Source of the DNA: Lyophyllum atratum
Taxonomy: Eukaryota; Basidiomycota; Agaricomycetes; Agaricales; Lyophyllaceae
Assembly (NCBI GenBank): GCA_014905825.1
Contig: JACGCN010000005.1
Coordinates: forward strand, 1,860,001-1,924,000
Direction of reading: 5' to 3'
Length of the DNA: 64,000 nucleotides
Part shown: positions 44,604-56,536 of the stretch, piece by piece
How the letters are laid out: each line of letters begins with the position of its first letter
Numbering within the stretch: the first letter of the stretch is position 1
The notes under the pieces: model-generated
The model's database searches: none
Told to the model about the DNA's origin: nothing
Seen by the model: the letters and a program-made list of their open reading frames with translations, nothing else
Made by a program: the position numbers and the translations under genes

Positions 44604-47602
44604 TTATCCTGCAGCGACTGGGCAAGCGTGGGGATAAAGAGGGAGCTTCCTGGACCACTCGGACGTCGCGAAGGCAGGAGCAAGATCTCCTGTGTATTCC
44701 GTGCTGGCTCCGCGAGAAATGAGGGGGAGGAGGGGGGAATAGAGGATATTTTCGAGAGGCGTAGTGGTGGGAGCGAAACGAGGAGTCGCACTTTGGCTGT
44801 GGCTGACAAGATTCCATGTTTGCAACAGTTGACAAGTCCGACATAAACTATTATTTTCCCTGCTAACTCACATTATGCCCCTCTGATAAGTCACTAAAGC
44901 CAACACCCCTATTGCACACCACCTCATGATCGTCCCATCTGACCTCCCCTGCTTCCTCTCCCTAATCCCGGCCAATCCTCGGCTTCCATACGACGCCAGC
45001 GAGATATCCTCGCGCAGCTTCAGACGGGCCTCGAACTCACGTTAACGACAAGGCTGGTGACTCGTTGTTTCCACACGACAATACCCACCACTGCCATCCC
45101 AGCACCCCACGCACGGTCCACCCCTCGGACCTGACGCCACCACTGAAAACATCTGCTATCGTATTTATACCAATATTCCGAAACGCGTCTCGAAGCAACG
45201 CCGACCACCACGGCCCTTTCCGAGTCGAGTCAAACAGACAAAGCAATCATTTTACCAGTCATCATCAGTTGGCACCGACCTCCATCTTAGATGCTTGTCC
45301 GTCATACCTGTCAACCTCCGACAGTGCCTACGCCGCCGAAATGTTGTGTCCGCCTCTGCCTCCGCAAGTCTGCCTTGTCTCCATTCCAGCCGTATATAAA
45401 GCTCGTCATCTCCAAAGTTTGACCTGCCATCTTCTGATCCCTCTTGCTCCAAACCTCGGCCAACGGTATATATGGGTCATATCCGGCGCGTCGCAGTAAC
45501 GGAATGCAGCACCGTGGACATAACCCGCCACGGAAATCGTTGCTCAAGATTAGAGTCTGCCGATCTCAGGCTTGGACAAATACTCCCGCTGCTATCTGTT
45601 AAACATTATAGATATTAATGTCCTCGGAGCTATGTCTATCCTGGTGTAGCAAATCCATAAAGCCCATCAATCATCTGAAGATGAGGCCTTATCTGCCGCG
45701 GGATTTCAGGTCCATGTGGACCTGGTACCAGGGAGTAGTATCCGGAGACCAAGAACATAAAAGCGTGAAGCATCCACATATACCCACTCAACGCCCAACC
45801 CGGCGAACTCACGAATGGGGATCATCAAGATGTCCGACGATACCTTGCTAACCTACAACAAAGCGCCCCAAATGCGGTATGTAGATTTCCCTCTCCCCAC
45901 CCAGGCCCGCACTGGCAGGGGCAGTAGAGAGCACATCCGCACGCGACGCACATCTTTGAACTACATGCTCCACTGTGAGTAGCCGATGCGTTACGCGAGC
46001 TCGACCCGCGGCGCAAGGCCCACCCTGATATATCTTCGGTTTCAATCTTGTATCCTGGACAATGGGGACGGCGGGGGGAGGTAATACCTGCATATCGACC
46101 ACCGCATTCGAGTGCGCTGCTCTCGATGGACTCGGATCCTTCTGTCGTACAGCCCGTCTTGGCCGCATGTTCCCTCGACCACATCACCTTCCTTTCTAGA
46201 GCTCATGAGGATCCAGCCCAAAACAAAATGGGGCTTCTTGCCTCACATGGCCCGGCTTGCGACCCACGTTCACCTTCGGACCGACATGTATAGACCGTCT
46301 GTGCTGGGAGGCGCTAGCTATGAGCTCTGCATACCTCTCCTACCGCAATCACGATTGCGTCAGGTGCGGGTCGCCAAATTGCGACGTTGGTCCGTCGGGT
46401 CGGCGTTCGTTATTTCCCGTCCTGGAGGGACTCATCCCCCATCCACACTAGCACGCCCCTCGTCAGACAACTTCGCTGCTTGTTCACGTCCGATAAGTCC
46501 TGGACCTGGGACCTGGTGCTTCATTGCGGAGCCCGACAGGCAGCCGGAATAATCCTGATGGGACGGGTGTCACTTTAGCAAGACTTGATAAATTATGTAT
46601 CTTTATGCGAACATGGCAATATCTTTCCAGTTCAATTTTTGACGTGTCTTAGGAGTTTTCTTCTTCTAAGTACTTATTCAATGACAGCTATATTCTCAAT
46701 TCCCAGCTAGAGTTGTGTATTTAGGATGCAGGGTCGTGCCAAGCACTATGGTAGCGGGCATGAAGAGCTCTCGGCCGGTGTCCCGTCGCGAGTATGCGAT
46801 CCTTCGTCTTGTGATGATATCAACTTGCAGTTGCGGGAACCTGCTTGCCTAAGGGAACGAACTCGGAGCGACCGCCGATCGAAGTGCCTCCGGGAAGGCA
46901 TTGACCGTTCATCCTCGAGATCTACATTTGTCCAATGGTGAATGGAAGAAGCATAAGTAGAGGGAAATAGGTGGTGGGATGCGATTGGATAATCCGGGTT
47001 GGTGTCGCGCATTGGCTTTCTGAATTGGACGGGAATGAATCTAGGATGTCCCATCAACTGCGGCGTTTCAGAAAAGGCTTGGGGTTGTAGATAGAACGCT
47101 GAACTCTCTCAGTCTAAGACCATACCATTTGCCGTTATAATATTGATACGACCAAGTGTACAGAAATGGCAGCACGTCAATCGTTAACAGTAACATACAT
47201 GCCTTGTAAATACTAGAGTGGATGCAAAATACTCAACTTGTGATTAACGAGCCAGGTGTAAGCAAGGATAGCCTGGAAATGAGTTGTATACATTCATAGA
47301 GGTGTGGCGAGTTCACAGCGGCTCTGAAGGGTGGGTTTGTGCAAAAGGAGTGAAATAAATAGAGTGGCTCTGCTTGAAGGCAAGATGTTTAACCGGTCGA
47401 AAGAGGTTGGTGATTTTAGGGTTCCGTGGAGAAAAGAATCAAAGCGCAGGTGAAACGTTACACGTCGTTATGATAGAGCCACATTAAATGGACAAGTGAT
47501 GGATGTCGACGAAATAAATGATAGTGATGCGATGATGCGATGAGCATGAACGATGAAATGCAGGAATTGATACATATGACGGGCAAGATGGGACGCGAGC
47601 TT
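44604..47602. other. 3 kb without a recognised gene
   Basis: The first 250 bp are the leader of the SWI1-like gene. Beyond that, frames up to about 145 codons exist (45065-45499 and 46112-46552, plus) but lack domain features. One minus-strand segment near 46010-45860 has a cysteine pattern resembling a damaged MYND finger (reported separately). The 46600-47450 part is AT-richer and shows nothing. The bases just right of it are the 3' flank of the VTT gene. Confidence 0.4.
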
Positions 47603-48940
47603 CTATCGACGCGTACTCGAGCCAGCAGCAGCAGGGTTGAAGTTATTGATGTTGTCATCGCTGTCGTCGTCCTTGCGGGGGATGATGGGCCCCGCTTCTA
47701 GTATCAGGTCTCCATCGGAGTCGTCTTCATCGTACTCGTCGTCTGCCACCAGCACTCTCGCCCCGTCCACCTTCTTTACCACCTGCGGAGGTCCCACTGC
47801 TAATACAGTATCACCTTCTTCGAATTCATCGCCCAACTGGATGGCACCTCCACCTGCCTCCTCTTCTTCTATCTCGGCTGCACTGTCAACCTCCTTTCGG
47901 AACCAATACCGCAGGCCTACGGGAATCATGACGCCAATGACGACCGCTGCAAGTCCAAAGAAGTTCCGCCAACTGATGAGGTGGAAGTCGTCGGCGCTCG
48001 TCATCTCATCTAGGCCGCCGCCAATGGTCGTATGGATCACGGATACGCCAAGGATACCGAGCGCCGTACTGATCCAGAACGGAACGAGGCCAATTCCCAC
48101 ATGAGGGCATACAATGTTCACGACCCAATGCGGCGGCAGCGGCGCAATACGCAGCACGATGAGGAAAGAGATCATATTCTCCTTGTTCGCCTGGATCTTA
48201 GTTGCCCACTTGTCTAGGAGGGCTTTCCACTTGGGCAAAGTGAGGAGAGCGGGACCAAGGGCGGCAGAAATGAGATAGCAGAGGGAAGCACCAGTGGCTA
48301 CGCAACAGCAGGCAAGAGGGAGGGCGCGCGGGACGCCCCAGACGGCGCCACCGAGGATAGACAGATACATGGATCCCGGGAGGGAAAATGCTTGGAGGCT
48401 GTGTAGAAAATCCGATCAGCCGTGGAGCGCACAGTATCAAGAGGAGGTGAAACAAACAAGAGGTATGTGATCACGTAGCATACGACAATGCGGTAAGGGT
48501 AAATATCACGGTATTTCTTCAGTAGCTTGTTGAGGTCTTGCAGTTGTGCGAAGGACTTGGGGATGCGTAGTTGAGGACGGTCCGCTCTGTGGACAGCATT
48601 AGTCATTTTATACACCGTTGACGCGGGCCACTTGCTCTTCTAGAGTAGGCAGCGCAAGCCACAGAGCTCCACTGAGCAGGAGAGTGCTGACAATGAAGAT
48701 GGCAGCCATCTTTAGTGTAGCATTTAGAATGACTTTGCGAGAAGAGGGGCGGGATGGTGAGTGGGGGTAGTTGGAGGTGCCATATGAGGGGGTTGCTGGG
48801 GTAAGGAGCGGGGAGCGGTCGTTGTGGTCACCGGAGTCGACGGTGTCGAGAGTATAGGTCGATTGGTTACCGTGTTCCGTCCCGACAAATACGAGATTCG
48901 GCGGTGGCATAGTGGTTGTGTAACAAGTGGAATCACCCAA
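47603..48940 (-). CDS. TMEM41-like VTT-domain membrane protein
   Basis: The start is at 48940, or at 48910 (MPPPNLVFVGTEH). After a Ser/Pro-rich cytosolic N terminus comes TM1 (MAAIFIVSTLLLSGALWLAL). The next exon has IPKSFAQLQDLNKLLKKYRD and VVCYVITYLL. The long last exon holds the VTT core: FSLPGSMYLSILGGAVWGVP, VATGASLCYLIS, then NMISFLIVLRIAPLPPHWVV, VPFWISTALGILGVSVIHTT and a C-terminal helix. The tail is very acidic (DDEYDEDDSDGDLILEAG). VTT proteins such as TMEM41B scramble lipids in the endoplasmic reticulum; membership is clear, and the exact role is taken from the family. Confidence 0.9.
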
Positions 48941-49107
48941 TTCCGGAGCTGCGCATCACGAACAAACCCTGATCTAGGGTTCCACCCGGAGGCTGTTCAC
49001 CGCTCCTGGCACTCAAGTCCCTTTCATCCTCTATATTATGTATCCAATTAAAAGAATATAAGGTACAACAATCCATCCATATATGTATCAAGTCCAATGC
49101 GAGTTGT

Positions 49108-52100
49108 TTAAATATAAATGGCGTATGATCCAATAACAGGCCGATGGTCACTCCTGCCCTCAAGACGCCGCATTCCCCTGTCGTCGAGAGTATCGTAGCT
49201 CAGACACACAACATCACCCTTGCGCGGCGGGGCGGGCGGTGGTGCTACATCCGCAGTCGTGGGTGGTTCCATCGACATGCTACTCTGTGTCGAGTTGTAA
49301 GAGAAGAAAGAGGGGAGGAAGCGCCATCGGGATGACAATGTTGGTGTCTGGGCAGACAGAGGAGGGGCATAATGGGTGGTCATGGGCATCGGCGTGGCCG
49401 CGGAAGCAGTGGCACGCCGCATCGGTTGATGGTCGTGGCCCGCTGGGTAAAATGTGGCGGAGTTCGTGCGTCGTAGACCGAAGTCAGGATGAGTATGATG
49501 GCGAGTCGGAGAGGTTGGTCGTTCATTCGACTTCACCTGAGACAGTCGCGCGAGGGGGGCAGATGATAATTGGACGGGGCGGGAGAAAGGTGTAATGTCC
49601 TCATGGACGCGGGGTTCAGGGGAAGTGGAGGGAGAGTGCGAGTCGTCACAGGAGTTGGATGTTCTTGATGTTGCAACGGATGCGAGAGAGTCTTTGCGCA
49701 CACGTGCTGAGAGGGGTCGGAAGGCGTTCACAAAGAACTGGCCCATGCGGTTTCGAGGTCGGGTCTGAGGTTCAGAAACTTCGTCCTCTTCGGGCTCTGG
49801 TTCCGGTTCTACTGTGGTTTTCCACATTATCCGATCACACCAGCTGGGCACCCGTTTCTTGTGCGACGAATCGTATACGCCTTTCTCGTCATTGTCGTCG
49901 TCTTCGTCGCTGGGAAGACTAGATTTGGTAGAATTAACTAAGATCATCGGCGGGGGTCGCAGATGGCTCTGGTCGAGGGCATCCAGCGAAGAGGGGGCTT
50001 CTGGTGTCAATCTAGGAGTCAGAAGCCCATTCGACGTCACGTCAACTGAACTATGTGCTGTATGAGGTTTCCTTCCTCCGCCTTCGTTCAATTTCGTTTG
50101 AGGCGCCTTGCTTTTACCCGATGAAAGCAGCGCAAGCCATTTCGCCTTGGCTCGATGGGCAGCAAGGGACACCTTGCTCGAGGAGGTGGCCATTGTTTGG
50201 GAGGATGGGGACGTATAGAAGTCGTCCTCATCAAATTCACGATCGGTGCCGGCCCGTGAATGTGCAGAGGTCCAGATAGATGACGCCATAGACGCGCCTT
50301 CCTCACCTTCACCCTCCTCTTCTGCTTCTTCCTTCTCAAGCTCTTCAAGCTCTCTTTCCTCGACCTCTGTCAGCCTGTGAGACCTCTCATCCAGACGCCT
50401 CCAACGGTCCATCCTGGATCCTGTTCGTTTGACGCGCTTGAGTGTGCGGAGGACGTCATACTTGAAAGTAGGAGGAAAGTTGATTAGTGCCTCGTTAAAT
50501 CCAACAAAAGCTTCGCCGCTTTTCATGAGTTTAGTGAGCTGGTCAAAGGCGAGTGCTTGGGCATATTCTATCCCATGATGAGTAAATATGATGGATAGGG
50601 CGTGGGCAGGTGTTTCACCTTTTCTTGACATTAGCCAGTCTGCATGTAATCGAGATATGTCCAGCCGAAAATTGAGATCGCCACAAAGAAATGTGTAGTC
50701 AAATTTGTCAGTAAGATCTTGGGCGCAAAATTAGCAAGGTCGGTGCTGCATAGTTGTCTTAAGTACCTTCGGCCATCACCCTTGGATCGTCGTTCGCCAG
50801 GAAATCGTCAACAGAAAGCTCTGCCTGCGATTTCGGTTGAGTATATGTTTACGGATCGTCTACAAATGGGTACCTTGATTTTGGCCAAGTTGGACAACCT
50901 ATGCTTCACTTTTCCTTCGTGCGCTGGAGAAGATGTTTGAATAAAAGGACGCCAGCTAGAGCGGGACTTGACATACCAGCAAGGTGTGCATTGAGAAACA
51001 GGAATGTTGTGCCATTCAGGTTGATCGTAATCCCTACTCCTCCCTTGTTCCCTACTCGCCCCCCTATGAGGCCAGCAGTCACAGCGGAACGCGATGTACC
51101 TATGATAATGTTGTTATTGTGGCATAAATAATATCATCCGTGAACGCCTACCTCGGACAAGAGGTCGCATTTCACGATGGATGTAAACCGACAGGTATAT
51201 ACCCATCATGCGCTCCTTGATAAGCAATTGATATGGGCCCTTTCGCACCTCCTTGACTGGCGGACGCGGCGTGAGGGGCTTAGGAGAGCCGACGTCGGCG
51301 ACTGTGGGCGAAGCAGTACGTAGTCCAGATCCGCTCCCTTGGCATAGCCAATCTTCCATCATGGATGTCCACCCAGAGAGGGCTTCATGCTGCACCTCCT
51401 CTGGACTCTTGCGCGTGCGTGAAGCCTCGTCCCTTTCCTTATCCTTATGCCTCGACCGCGGCTTGTCGTATTCTGTATCTCGTTCTCTAGCCTTCTCCTT
51501 TTCTCTATCGCGACTCTTATCCTTCTCTCTATCCTTGTCTATCAGTTTAAACCCAGCGCCTAAACCCATAGGAATTCCTGACAGAATTTCGCAATCAGGT
51601 GGAATAACAATAATATAAGGCTGCCCAGACGTACCAGACAAGGATGGGCATTCCTGTCCTGCACTAGATTTTGCTAAGTGAGCTATTCGTGGATTGGTGT
51701 ACATATTGCTTACACCACGACAAGGTGATAAGGATGGCCTGCTTCGACTGGGAATTCTGGAATCACTCCAGAGGGGTCAGCGCTTGTTGAACTCCACAGA
51801 GGGACCTTTCCCAGAAGCTCCTCCAAGTCGCCCTAGGAATGTCACCAGATTAGACTGCTATCTTGGTACGAGCACATGAACGTACCTTTGGCACTGAATC
51901 ATGCATATTCCACGTTATAATGCGGATCTTGAGAGGTTTCCGTCGAGCTATAGTCGGTTTCGGAGGAGGAAGAGGTGGGAGTGCTTTTTCTGGCATAGAA
52001 CGTGGCGCACTAGTGCTGGATGTCGAACCTGTTTGTGAGGACGTCGGTGGAAAGAGTCCCTGCAGCCTCGAGAATACGGCTGTTTGCTGAGCTGTGGCCA

Positions 52101-52217
52101 GAAAGGCATGTGGATATGTAGTCAGACGGAAATGCCAAAATAAAGCTGACCTGGACGCTGCCCAGAGCCTGTCATCGTGGTTGCCCTTGGTCGATGGGTC
52201 TTCGAACTCATGGGCAT
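49108..52217 (-). CDS. Inositol polyphosphate 5-phosphatase
   Basis: This enzyme removes the 5-phosphate from phosphoinositides or inositol phosphates. Exon 1 (start 52217) leads into PRKPLKIRIITWNMHDSVP. Then come YIIVIPPDCE and a long insertion of alternating charges (KDREKDKSRDREKEKARERD, near 51530-51430). The catalytic fold includes IKERMMGIYLSVYIHREMRP, GRVGNKGGVGI and NGTTFLFLNAHLA, FLCGDLNFRLDISRLHADWL, VGFNEALINFPPTFKYD and KKRVPSWCDRIMW. The segment between this and the closing LEGRSDHRPVIGSYAIYI is unusually long (about 200 residues, Ser/Pro-rich, 49800-49180), so the last motif is separated from the rest. There is no Sac1 domain, so it resembles an enlarged Inp54-type enzyme rather than a synaptojanin. 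Confidence 0.92.
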
Positions 52218-52592
52218 TGGTTACGTGGAGCTACAGAAGATGTATAGGAAAGCGCAGCGCTGGGCACTGAAACGCGCATTTAAGCTTGAGCACACATGAG
52301 GTCGCGAGTGCCCTGGCCCGTGCAGTCACTGCACTCAGCACAATTGGCCATGTTATCTATTGTCACGAGTATTGTCACGTTCACGCGTCTTGGCAACGAC
52401 TTTGCCCACAAACGATTGTTCCAACACTGTATATTGAATACTGAGTACTGAGTACTGATGGTCTACTTACCTTGTCTGCTTCCACCGCTTCCTCCCATCT
52501 TCCACAGTGTAATTCTCGTTCTCAATTCTGTACTTACTTGCATGCTCAGGCGTATGTCGAAGCTATTGTCATCTGCCGCCTAACAACCGTCA
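52218..52592. other. Shared upstream region of the phosphatase and tRNA genes
   Basis: Contains short near-repeats (TACTGAGTACTGAGTACTG near 52438-52458). No gene was recognised. Confidence 0.5.
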
Positions 52593-52689
52593 GGGGGCAT
52601 AGCTCAGTTGGGAGAGCAGCAGACTGAAGCCTCATCTTCAAGGAAAATCATCTTTCTGAAGGTCCCGCGTTCAATCCGCGGTGCCCCCA
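52593..52689 (+). tRNA. tRNA-Phe (GAA) with a 24-nt intron
   Basis: The acceptor stem pairs GGGGGCA with TGCCCCC, and base 73 is A. The D arm is GCTC..GAGC. The anticodon stem is GCAGA/TCTGA, with a G-A mismatch at its outer pair. The loop CTGAAG plus T carries anticodon GAA at 52626-52628. The T arm is CCGCG TTCAATC CGCGG. An intron at 52630-52653 follows position 37, the standard place, and contains CTTCA, able to pair with the anticodon as in other tRNA introns. A run of eight T at 52700-52707 is a Pol III terminator. Confidence 0.93.
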
Positions 52690-53630
52690 AACACATCCCT
52701 TTTTTTTCTGTCCTGACTCTTTTCTCAGACTGCAGTAGTCTATGCGATATGGCAGTGGGCACCTATTTGTCCCCTGGTTTTACTCTAATCCTAGGTGAGC
52801 CTGGTCCTGGTCCGCCACCTTCATCACCAAGGTGATGATGTGCGCCTCGACATCGTCCCGAAAAGTTCGAGCCAAATGATGAGAACACGAATAGAGGCGC
52901 AGCAGCTGCTTAGACCTTGGCTTCATTTCGTCAAGTCGCGGATAGCACTCGAACCAGTAGGACTGCGTTACGGTTTTCCGAGCCACAACCCTTCTTTCAA
53001 CCTCAGGCTTCTCAAAATCTCAGCTTCAACTCGCATATGATTAGGCTGATGTCTTGACTTCATGATCGCTAAACATCACCGCCCGACTACTTTAGAGCCA
53101 TGTTTCTTTCGTGTGTATGTGATCCTGACCCACACATTTCTAGGACTTACACATTCTACAATGTAGCAGTTCAACGATCTGCTTTGGCGAGCTCCCACTT
53201 ATCGACCTCCCTGCGACGATATGATTTAGTTTTCCAGGCAAGTCTTTCACATCTGTTCGAGGGACGCCGGACCAGGTTTCCGAGCATTCCTATCCTTGCT
53301 GGAATCGAAATTCCGACCATGTGCAATTTTTCGGTACATCCTATGCCATCTGGTCCAAATTCTAGTCATTCTCAATGTGAGCGGTCGCTCTGCTTGCTGC
53401 TGACAGAGGAAGCTGCTTCATTGGCTAAAGTTTGTCCCTCACATCGATCCTTTCTTGGTTCTCAAAATGTCACAAGCAATACGATAGCTATTAGCGATGA
53501 CTGCTGAACAGGAACGTGTGGTCCGTATTAATATCATCCTTACCGCGTGCCACTGGTCTTTGAATCGTCGGCACGTTTAATATAGCGAGCAACAAGTCAG
53601 GCTAGCGCGGCGTCTAACATTATTTTGTGC
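52690..53630. other. Unassigned stretch after the tRNA
   Basis: A plus-strand frame of 135 codons (53100-53507) is open but has no family features. It lies in the same frame register as the decayed reading frame that follows and could be part of that debris. Confidence 0.35.
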
Positions 53631-54125
53631 GTGGCAGGCGGACCGGGTTCTCCATCTCAGGATTCCTATGCACCTGTTGGTTTCTACGGCATGCAGTACG
53701 ACATACCAGGTCACGCAGTTGGCCACATGTCAGACACAGCTCCGTAGCAGATCCAACACGCTATAGTCGATCTCCTTTTCTCCTCCAACGCATTAGTGAA
53801 CATCACACGTCTCGCGTGCAACCCTGACCCTACACGGCCGTTCAATCTCATGGTCGCCCAATCGCTGGCAAGGGAACCAAGCCTGTCTCACCCGGAACTC
53901 GAAGTGGAAAACACTGAATGACAATATAGCTAGCATCCCGTGAACAAGCTGTCGTAGTGGTTTCCCCCAATCTCCATCTCGCCTGGGACAGAGCAGCCGA
54001 TTCCAAGTAAACCAGGACCCTTGAACTTACCGATAAGGTTGCTCGCCTGGACATGTCAGTTAGACGTCTCAACTCAACTGTGATTGCCGTGTTGACGCAC
54101 CTATTATTTTTGCAGCCTTATATCG
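53631..54125 (+). pseudogene. Decayed reading frame of an unknown family
   Basis: One frame reads GGPGSPSQDSYAPVGFYGMQ and YDIPGHAVGHMSDTAP, meets TAG at 53745, and continues in the same frame with QIQHAIVDLLFSSNALVNIT, RLACNPDPTRPFNLMVAQSL and SHPELEVENTE up to TGA at 53919. After a shift of frame it resumes near 53933 with ASREQAVVVVSPNLHLAWDR, a TAA, then TRTLELTDKVARLDMSVRRL up to about 54090. The composition and heptad-like pattern look like a real protein. The two nonsense codons within one register and the shift argue for decay. The parent family was not recognised. Confidence 0.45.
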
Positions 54126-54549
54126 TTCAATTGAGTTATGGAGGCCGTTGCCAACAGACCCGTCTTTTGACCCACTGTCGCAGCTTTGTACATAGATCTA
54201 CTACACGCAGTTGGCCCAAAATTTCTGACCGCCTACCGTTATATGAACTAATTTCTCGGTGGACAAACTGAGGCTTATTAAGGGTTTGTCTCTTGGGTCT
54301 ATATCCACCGTCTCATGCTAGGCCTTTATGCGCAATGAAGGTTGGCAGTACGATTACTACTGATAAACAGGTCATTGAAAGCAATTGATTCGACTCGATT
54401 TAGGTACAATGTCTACGATAAACTGAACATACATGATACAGAAAGTCCAGACAGCGATGCGTATACTGTATGTGGTACAGACAAAGACTCGAAAGCATGT
54501 GCGAATTGAATTAGCTGGCGGATGTAATAAATTATGTCGACGGCGTTTC
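54126..54549. other. Flank of NPT1, nothing seen
   Basis: Contains the 3' untranslated region of NPT1. No independent feature was recognised. Confidence 0.45.
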
Positions 54550-56306
54550 CTAGGCTGCGACGGGAAGATTGTAAAGCCGTTTAACGTACTCGACGGTTGC
54601 TTTGTCTCCAGTGTTCTGTTAAACAATGAGACCACGCAACTCAGTGAGGCAGGCAGGCGGAATGCGTACCTTAGTCAGGTCGTCACTAATCTTGATACAG
54701 GGCTTGCCATCGACTGACGACAGCTTGATGACAATGTTCAAGGGCTTGCTCTTCTCGGTTCCTCCGCTCGACGCGGTCTTGAAGTCGTTCGTGAAGAAGG
54801 TGCCGATGCCAAACGAGACTATAGGTGGTTTTAGCCGTAAAACCGGACACGAGAATGACAAGGGAAGTCACATACCTTTCTCGAGACCGAGTTCATCGGC
54901 TTGCTTCTGCAAACGAATGGCCTTGTCGATATTCAGGGAGTCGGAGTAGACAATAAGCTTCTGCCGAGGGTCGATTCCTAGGGACTCATACATCGCCTTC
55001 ACACGCGGACCAAAAGTGAAAGGGTCTCCAGAATCTTGGCGCAGGCCCGTCCATCTGCGTGGGCGCTCTGGATCTGACGTAAAGTCCTGTGCACATCATG
55101 TTATCCTCATTTGCTCTTTTGACCAAAGATGGAGGTGGTCACAACGTGCCTTGAAGAACGCGTCAGTGGAGAAGGTGTCAGTCAGCGCGATCAGAACTGA
55201 GTCGCGATACACGGACTCCCAAAGGTCCAGCGACACGTTGTGAGTGTGCTCGTATCCCTTTAATGCCGCGACCTGGCGTTTAAACTGTTCATTTGGCATT
55301 CACAAAAGAAGGACGGCCGCCTTACACCCATGAACCATTCACTGCAAATGACACCGTCAGATGAATAGACCGTGAGGTGCGAGGATCAGACGACTTACTG
55401 TGCAATTGTGCCAATGGGGGTAAGACCATACTTGTGGGCGAAGTGCGCCTGCGGCATGTTTAGCGAAAGCCCGCGGGGCGGCCGAAATCGAAGACCTTAC
55501 GTTGCTCGTCCCGGTGAACCGTCCTTTGCCAGAAACGTCGCGTGATGCGCGGACGAGAGATGTCACCACGATATCTTGTGTCTTGTAAGAGCGTCGCCGT
55601 CTGGTCCCGAACTCACTGAATGCACAGCCTGCCTCGATGAGAGCACGACCTTTATCGAACGCCAAACCTTTCGGAGCAATCAGGTTAGAGGGATGCGCGG
55701 TAGCATTGTCCGAGGATCGACTCACGGTCTTGGTTGTCGTAGTTCCAATCCGTCATGACTAAGTGAAAGTATATTTCGCTCAGAGACGCCATTAGCGGTA
55801 CCTCCCACATGATAGTCTCTATCCAGGGGCCAAAGGCCTCGATTTCCACATTTCCCAGCAGGCCGTCGGCAGAAACTGGCACAAACGTGATGCGAACCTG
55901 TTCGGGCTTGTACCGGTATGCCGAGAGGTACGACAGGTACGCAGGAGTGAAATATGGACAGGTCGTCCGAAGCCATTCGTGTTCTTCTGCCGTCAATGAC
56001 AGATCCGTGAATTCTATTGGGTCATCGGTGAGGTCAGGCAGGGAGTCATAGTTTGAGGGCATGAGCACGAACGAGAGACGGCGGTCCTGAATTGCTCGAT
56101 ACATTGGCGGGAAAAAAGCGTTGACTTGTCACGATTTGTGAAGCGATAAGTGGCCTGCACGTTAGGAAAGTGGTGCAGCACAGCTTGCTGCATGGTCAAC
56201 TAGAAGTGGCTCAACATCGATGGAGATCGTTCATCGCGAGAGTGGGTACCTTGTAGAGATCGGTGTCGAGAATGGAGGTGGGTGAGGGGGCAAATGAAGC
56301 AGACAT
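54550..56306 (-). CDS. NPT1: Nicotinate phosphoribosyltransferase
   Basis: This enzyme makes nicotinate mononucleotide from nicotinate and PRPP, using ATP, in the NAD salvage pathway. The start at 56306 gives [19 protein letters not shown], with the conserved [14 protein letters not shown] junction restored by the first intron. Next are [33 protein letters not shown] and [19 protein letters not shown]. Then come [26 protein letters not shown] followed by PIGTIAHEWFMG with the conserved His, [22 protein letters not shown] and [10 protein letters not shown]. The end is [14 protein letters not shown]. About eight introns. RRP41 starts 230 bp away on the other strand. Confidence 0.95.
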
Positions 56307-56536
56307 GGTGGTTGAAGCGTAAGGAGTGAGACAGTGGCCAGGCAGTTAAGTAGGGATTTTGGATCGAGCGGACTAGCGGAATGGGGGTAACGGAGCACCA
56401 GGGCGCTTCTTCCGAACCGCATTGCCAGGGTCGAATACAACTCTCATCACGCTTTCATCCCTGTCCATCGTGATCACAACTCTTTCTTCACGCGATCATC
56501 TACCCTTCACTTCCTTGTTCTTGGTTCACCTGCAAT

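Noticed and set aside
46112..46552. Plus-strand frame of 146 codons
   Set aside because: No leader, domain or splice support; the composition is like chance translation of GC-rich DNA.
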